From IMG/VR virus record IMGVR_UViG_3300010412_000656, positions 1 through 25,834 of that record: a DNA stretch of 25,834 nt; one strand, given 5' to 3'. The position numbers and the translations under genes were made by a program. Shown here piece by piece: positions 22,166-25,834 of this stretch; within the stretch, counting starts at the first letter, position 1; every line of letters starts with the position of its first letter. Source of the stretch: a virus. Under the pieces are notes generated by a model. The model was not told where the DNA came from. It saw nothing but the letters and a program-made list of their open reading frames with translations, and did not search any database.

Positions 22166-24037
22166 ATGCCACAGTTCATTCCGTTCGTCCAGTTCTCCGC
22201 TCCTGCGGTCTCCAGGCGTCCGGGCTTCGGAGAGAAGCTACTGGATACCCTCACAGGGGCTGTTGTCGGGGGCGCTGCCCAGATAGCGGCCACCAAGGTC
22301 GGGACTGACATTCGCTCCAAGGCCGAGAAGGAAAACCTGGCTTACAGGATAGCGGCGGAGCAGGAGGCAGAGCTGGCGACTAACTGGGCACCGCTGACCC
22401 AGGAGATTAAGGACTCGGCTGCGGCCCAGAATCTGAGGCTCAGCCCAAGGACTTTCCAGGGCCAGGAATATGTCAGTCGCGCGGATCTTGCCCAACTGGA
22501 GCAGCGGGAGTTTACACGCGAGTACGCCCAGGAAGAGGTGTCTGTTCCGGGCGCTGGAGTTAGCGGGCCCCGTGAGGAAATTGAGCTAGGCGTCAGGGCT
22601 GGCACACTCGGCCGTATGATACCTGCTTCCGAGACTGAGAGGCAGGCAGCTCTGGATCAGGCGAAGGCCGAGAACGAGGCCAGGAAGAGGCTAGGGCTTC
22701 CTACTGCCCACGCTGAGCTGATCAACGCTATCGAGACCAATCAGCCCCTGAGCATAGACGATCTCAATGCGGTGCAGCAGGCCGTGGTCTTCTCTTATGG
22801 AGCTGCTGCTTCGACAGCCCAGGAAATCCGTACTCGCTACCAGTTCAACTACAATGCTGAGCGTGAGCTGGCGGCTGACGTCATGACGATGATGATGGGT
22901 GCCGACCTCGTAAATCAGGAGGGCAATCTAAGGATTCCCATAGGTCCAGACATGGCCCGTATGTGGCTGATGGACACAGAAGAGAAGCAGCAGATGTACG
23001 CCCGAGGCTGGCGGGTGATGGAGAAGAAGGCACCTATAGACCTTGGAGAGTACATCAACAATGTGCTGACCAAGCCCGAAGGCGAGCCCCTCAAGCTATG
23101 GTACACCAAGATCTTGAAGGAGGCCGGGATCGCGGTCAACCCCGACGGCAGCGCTCTGTCTGATCCTGAGGTGAAGGCGGCCCTCGACTCCAACTCTGCC
23201 TACGCTACAATCTGGGTCGGTGGTATCACACTGACTGGTATGTACAGCCCATTGATGGGAGGGTGGAAGTCCCTGGCTGCTGCCTATGAGGCAGGTAAAC
23301 TGCCTGACATAGTCTATGACATGCCCGCCATGATGGTCATCGCCGGTCAGGTCTACCGCAATTTCTACAACCAGGAGAGCCCGACCGATGCTGAGATCAG
23401 GGCGCTCATTGGCAACAGGGACAACATGGCCGACATGGGTGGTGACCCAGCCCTTGGCCCAGCTTCCCTGAGGCGTGACCCGACGACAGGTGACATTGTA
23501 GACCTGAGTGGAGAGGTAGTGGCCAAGGCCAACGAGCCTAGTGCCTTCAGGCTTTTCGCAGAGGCAGGCAACGTAGGCAACCCGAACAGGCAGGCTGCGG
23601 CTGTGGGCAAGCTGGGTACACAGTTCGGCTTCATTCCAACAGGCACGCCGGGAGTCACTCCTGAGCAGGCGGCCAAGGTCAGGGAGAGGCAGGCCTTCAC
23701 ACGCTACGAGGGTATGGAGGACCCGCACTACAGCTCTACTGTGAACTCGTTCCTGGACGCTATTACGAACAACCCAGGTGACACCATCAATATGTTTGGT
23801 GAGCTGACAACCTATACACAGAACCCGACGCTGCTCAGGGACTACCTGAAGGGCAGCCTCGGAAACCGTCCTGACATCGGGCCAGAAGACAGGCAGCGTA
23901 TCGCCCGATCTCTGGATGCGCTAGACTTGAACAATCCAGAGGATGTGGCTGTACTGAGGAGTGCGGCCAACGATTTGCTGGATGCCTACACACAGGCACT
24001 GAGCATTTATAACGCGCGGGTAGAGTCTCCTAAGTAG
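22166..24037 (+). CDS. Large internal virion protein with FIPFVQF N-terminal module
   Basis: A 623-residue protein starting after AGGAG (22155-22159, overlapping the previous stop). Residues 4-13 FIPFVQFSAP and 27-36 (DTLTGAVVGG) match the previous protein. The rest is largely helical, rich in Ala, Glu, Gln and Arg (AEKENLAYRIAAEQEAELA; AEINELTNP-type regions absent), with a moderately hydrophobic centre around the TIWVGGITLTGMYSPLMGG stretch (about 350-368). No lytic transglycosylase or protease motif is visible. Size and place fit an ejected internal protein of a podovirus. Not recognised as a named family. Confidence 0.78.
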   Translation: MPQFIPFVQFSAPAVSRRPGFGEKLLDTLTGAVVGGAAQIAATKVGTDIRSKAEKENLAYRIAAEQEAELATNWAPLTQEIKDSAAAQNLRLSPRTFQGQEYVSRADLAQLEQREFTREYAQEEVSVPGAGVSGPREEIELGVRAGTLGRMIPASETERQAALDQAKAENEARKRLGLPTAHAELINAIETNQPLSIDDLNAVQQAVVFSYGAAASTAQEIRTRYQFNYNAERELAADVMTMMMGADLVNQEGNLRIPIGPDMARMWLMDTEEKQQMYARGWRVMEKKAPIDLGEYINNVLTKPEGEPLKLWYTKILKEAGIAVNPDGSALSDPEVKAALDSNSAYATIWVGGITLTGMYSPLMGGWKSLAAAYEAGKLPDIVYDMPAMMVIAGQVYRNFYNQESPTDAEIRALIGNRDNMADMGGDPALGPASLRRDPTTGDIVDLSGEVVAKANEPSAFRLFAEAGNVGNPNRQAAAVGKLGTQFGFIPTGTPGVTPEQAAKVRERQAFTRYEGMEDPHYSSTVNSFLDAITNNPGDTINMFGELTTYTQNPTLLRDYLKGSLGNRPDIGPEDRQRIARSLDALDLNNPEDVAVLRSAANDLLDAYTQALSIYNARVESPK

Positions 24038-24065
24038 ACCTGCCCAGGAATCCAGGAGTAAAAAG

Positions 24066-25834
24066 ATGTCCAACGGTGGCCCACCAAAGCCAAGTCGTGA
24101 TGATCTGCTAGCCCTGACCTCCGGGGCCTTTCGTGCAGAGCAGCCAGGTAAGCGTTTCCAGAGGTATGGTGGCGGAGGGGTTCGTGACCTCCCGCTGATC
24201 GGTGAGTCCCTCCTTCTGTCCGAGATAGGTCCCAGGCAGGCTAATCTTCCTGCGGGCTACCAGATGGCTCAACTGTTCGGTGACATGATCAGTGGAGTCA
24301 TGCGGATGGTAGGCCTGGACGATGAGGCCACGGCCTATGAGCAGTCCGTCGAGAGTCCTACGGGCCGTCCTGCGGGCGGTCGTGTGATCGACGTGACGGA
24401 CCCAGGCGTAGAGCTTCCCGAAGACTTCAAGCTGACGGCTACTGAGCAGCGCATGCGTCTGATGCGCAGGTTCGGACGCGGTCTGCGTATTCTCGGTCCT
24501 ATCGCTCAGGCGGCTGCTTCGGGCCAGGACCCGGTACAGTTTGCTAATGTCATGGCTCGTTCCGGCTTCGGTACTGGAGAGCTGCCTATGACCACAGCCG
24601 GTCTCCAGAAGTTCGGGCAGATGGCCCCAGCCAGGACAGAGGCAGAGCAGGTCATGGACTTCGCGGCCGAGATGGTTCCAGGCATTGCCGCCGGTATCCC
24701 CGAGTACATGGTCACTCGTCAGCTGGCACTTCAGGGCATCAGGCAGTTCGCCACTACCCCCAAGGGAGCCGAGCTGCTTCTCAGGGGCGCGGAATGGTGG
24801 GCGCGCAGGGTAGGCGCCAAGGCCGGTCCCCAGGTCATGGCTCAGGTTGCCGCTCGCAGGGCTGCTGCTGAGCAGATCATTCCCGAGTTCCTGGCTGACA
24901 TGACGGCCGAGGTGTTCACAGGTATCATTGCCGGAGCCCACGAGGGTGCGCGTCTGGCTGAGCCCAAGGGCACCATTGAGATGAAGGACGTGGCCTACGG
25001 CGCTCTGTTCGGCGTGGCTGCGGGTATTACCCTGGGATCGGGCATCAACATCGGTGTGAATACGACCCGAGCTATCCGCGCGGCTAACAGTCTGACCTAT
25101 CTCTTGAGGCAGGGCGTTTTCCCAGATGCCTACATGGCTCCAAAGGGTATAGACATTCGCCTCAGAAACCTGAGGGTAGGTGACAAGACGGCTGTCGGCT
25201 ACAGGGCGGATGGTAGCATCGTCTGGCAGGGACCGAAGGGAAAGATTACCAAGGCTCCCACCCCTGACGAGGTAAGGACATGGGGCAGTGAGCTGGTCGA
25301 GCAGTTCCGCGCCAGCAAGGCCGAGGCCGAGTCGCTGGTCGGTAAGGGTAAACAGGCCAAGACAGCCACAACTCCTGAGCAGAAGGCGGCAGGCCAGCCC
25401 TCTACCTACAATGAGCGCGCGATGCAGGCCCATGAGGTAAACTACCGGGCCGACGCCGAGGTAGAGGCAAGGCTATGGGCCGGGCATCCAGAGGTCGTTG
25501 AGCAGCAGGCGGATGTTCTTGAGGCCTGGGCGATTGGCAACACGGCCACCGAGTCGCAGTCCCTCAAGGCGCTGGGTCATGCCCGCGCCCTCCGTAAGGC
25601 TTTGGGGCAGGATGTCCATCCTATCTCTGCCCTGGCTCCGGAAGAGGAGGAGGTTGCTCAGAAGTTCATCCGCACTATGAGTCCGGAAGACGCGCTGGAG
25701 CAGGCCAACCTTTACGAGGCCAAGGGCAAGACCAACGTCGCCGCTCGTATCAGGGAGCTGGCTGACAAGGGCATCCCTGACTCAGATGTGGGCAAGGACC
25801 TGGGTGATATCCTAAGGGATGCCTCTCACGCTAC
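24066..25834 (+). CDS. Very large internal virion protein, partial (runs off the end)
   Basis: From ATG 24066 (AGGAG at 24054-24058) the frame stays open for 589 codons to the end of the window, so the gene is longer than seen. The start MSNGGPPKPSRDDL resembles the starts at 10604 and 11698. It is rich in Gly, Ala, Arg and Glu: a Gly-rich basic start, amphipathic helices (LMRRFGRGLRILGPIAQAA, about 132-150), a hydrophobic Gly-rich stretch (about 309-332, VAYGALFGVAAGITLGSG), then a beta segment and long charged helices. The hydrophobic stretch could insert in a membrane. No enzyme motif is visible in the part seen. Likely an ejected internal or polyvalent protein; the class is inferred. Confidence 0.82.
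   Translation, partial: MSNGGPPKPSRDDLLALTSGAFRAEQPGKRFQRYGGGGVRDLPLIGESLLLSEIGPRQANLPAGYQMAQLFGDMISGVMRMVGLDDEATAYEQSVESPTGRPAGGRVIDVTDPGVELPEDFKLTATEQRMRLMRRFGRGLRILGPIAQAAASGQDPVQFANVMARSGFGTGELPMTTAGLQKFGQMAPARTEAEQVMDFAAEMVPGIAAGIPEYMVTRQLALQGIRQFATTPKGAELLLRGAEWWARRVGAKAGPQVMAQVAARRAAAEQIIPEFLADMTAEVFTGIIAGAHEGARLAEPKGTIEMKDVAYGALFGVAAGITLGSGINIGVNTTRAIRAANSLTYLLRQGVFPDAYMAPKGIDIRLRNLRVGDKTAVGYRADGSIVWQGPKGKITKAPTPDEVRTWGSELVEQFRASKAEAESLVGKGKQAKTATTPEQKAAGQPSTYNERAMQAHEVNYRADAEVEARLWAGHPEVVEQQADVLEAWAIGNTATESQSLKALGHARALRKALGQDVHPISALAPEEEEVAQKFIRTMSPEDALEQANLYEAKGKTNVAARIRELADKGIPDSDVGKDLGDILRDASHA

Noticed and set aside
24108-25433. Open frame of 441 codons on the - strand
   Set aside because: It lies wholly inside the long open + frame starting at 24066 with a Shine-Dalgarno site. 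All genes here are on the + strand, and its composition (Leu, Gly, His, Ser-rich) is that of a shadow frame.
1-25834. tRNA genes, CRISPR arrays, insertion sequences, attachment sites, integrase or reverse transcriptase
   Set aside because: None seen: genes fill nearly all the window, and the few gaps are too short or show only the hairpins listed.

Overview
The window is the late (virion-building) region of a tailed bacteriophage genome. All recognisable genes lie on the + strand, are packed end to end and often overlap by one to eight bases. A large terminase, a P22/T7-type portal, a coiled-coil scaffold, an HK97-fold capsid protein, connector-like proteins, a tail nozzle, a fibre and large glycine-rich internal proteins are all present. 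No tape-measure, tail-tube or sheath gene is seen. I therefore read it as a short-tailed (podovirus-like) phage. The sequence is moderately GC-rich and starts have strong Shine-Dalgarno sites (AAGGAG, once a full AAGGAGGT), so the host is a bacterium. AGG (Arg) and ATA (Ile) codons are common, which is unlike enterobacteria, but I cannot name the host.

Layout. Positions 1-102 hold the end of a gene. 89-430 is a small beta-rich protein, followed by the terminase large subunit (430-1989), a one-helix membrane protein (1998-2198) and the portal (2209-4278). An HTH-metallophosphatase (4271-5341), two small proteins and the scaffold (5908-6924) come next. The 199-base gap 6925-7123 is the largest non-coding stretch; it holds two hairpins and leads into the capsid gene (7124-8413). 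Three tandem paralogous small proteins (8438-9696), probably capsid decoration, follow. 9701-13735 is a block of mostly unknown genes with a HEFGH zinc-peptidase motif, two membrane proteins (one of only 31 residues), a likely nested start and a zinc-finger-like protein. 13739-15144 carries two connector-like proteins that look like paralogs. Next are a nozzle with cysteine-rich FN3-like domains (15144-17321), a small beta protein and a fibre (17792-19903). Three small genes follow. After a second hairpin with the same arms as the first, the final block (20790-25834, running off the end) encodes glycine/alanine-rich, probably ejected, internal proteins.

How it works together (inference from family knowledge): terminase and portal package DNA into a shell of capsid protein built on the scaffold. 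The three small proteins probably coat it, the connectors, nozzle and fibre close the vertex, and the last block is probably stored inside and pushed into the host with the DNA. No lysis, replication, integration or small-terminase gene is recognised.

The least explained parts are the unknown block at 9701-13735, the shared N-terminal modules among putative internal proteins, and the matching inverted repeats at the two longest intergenic gaps.
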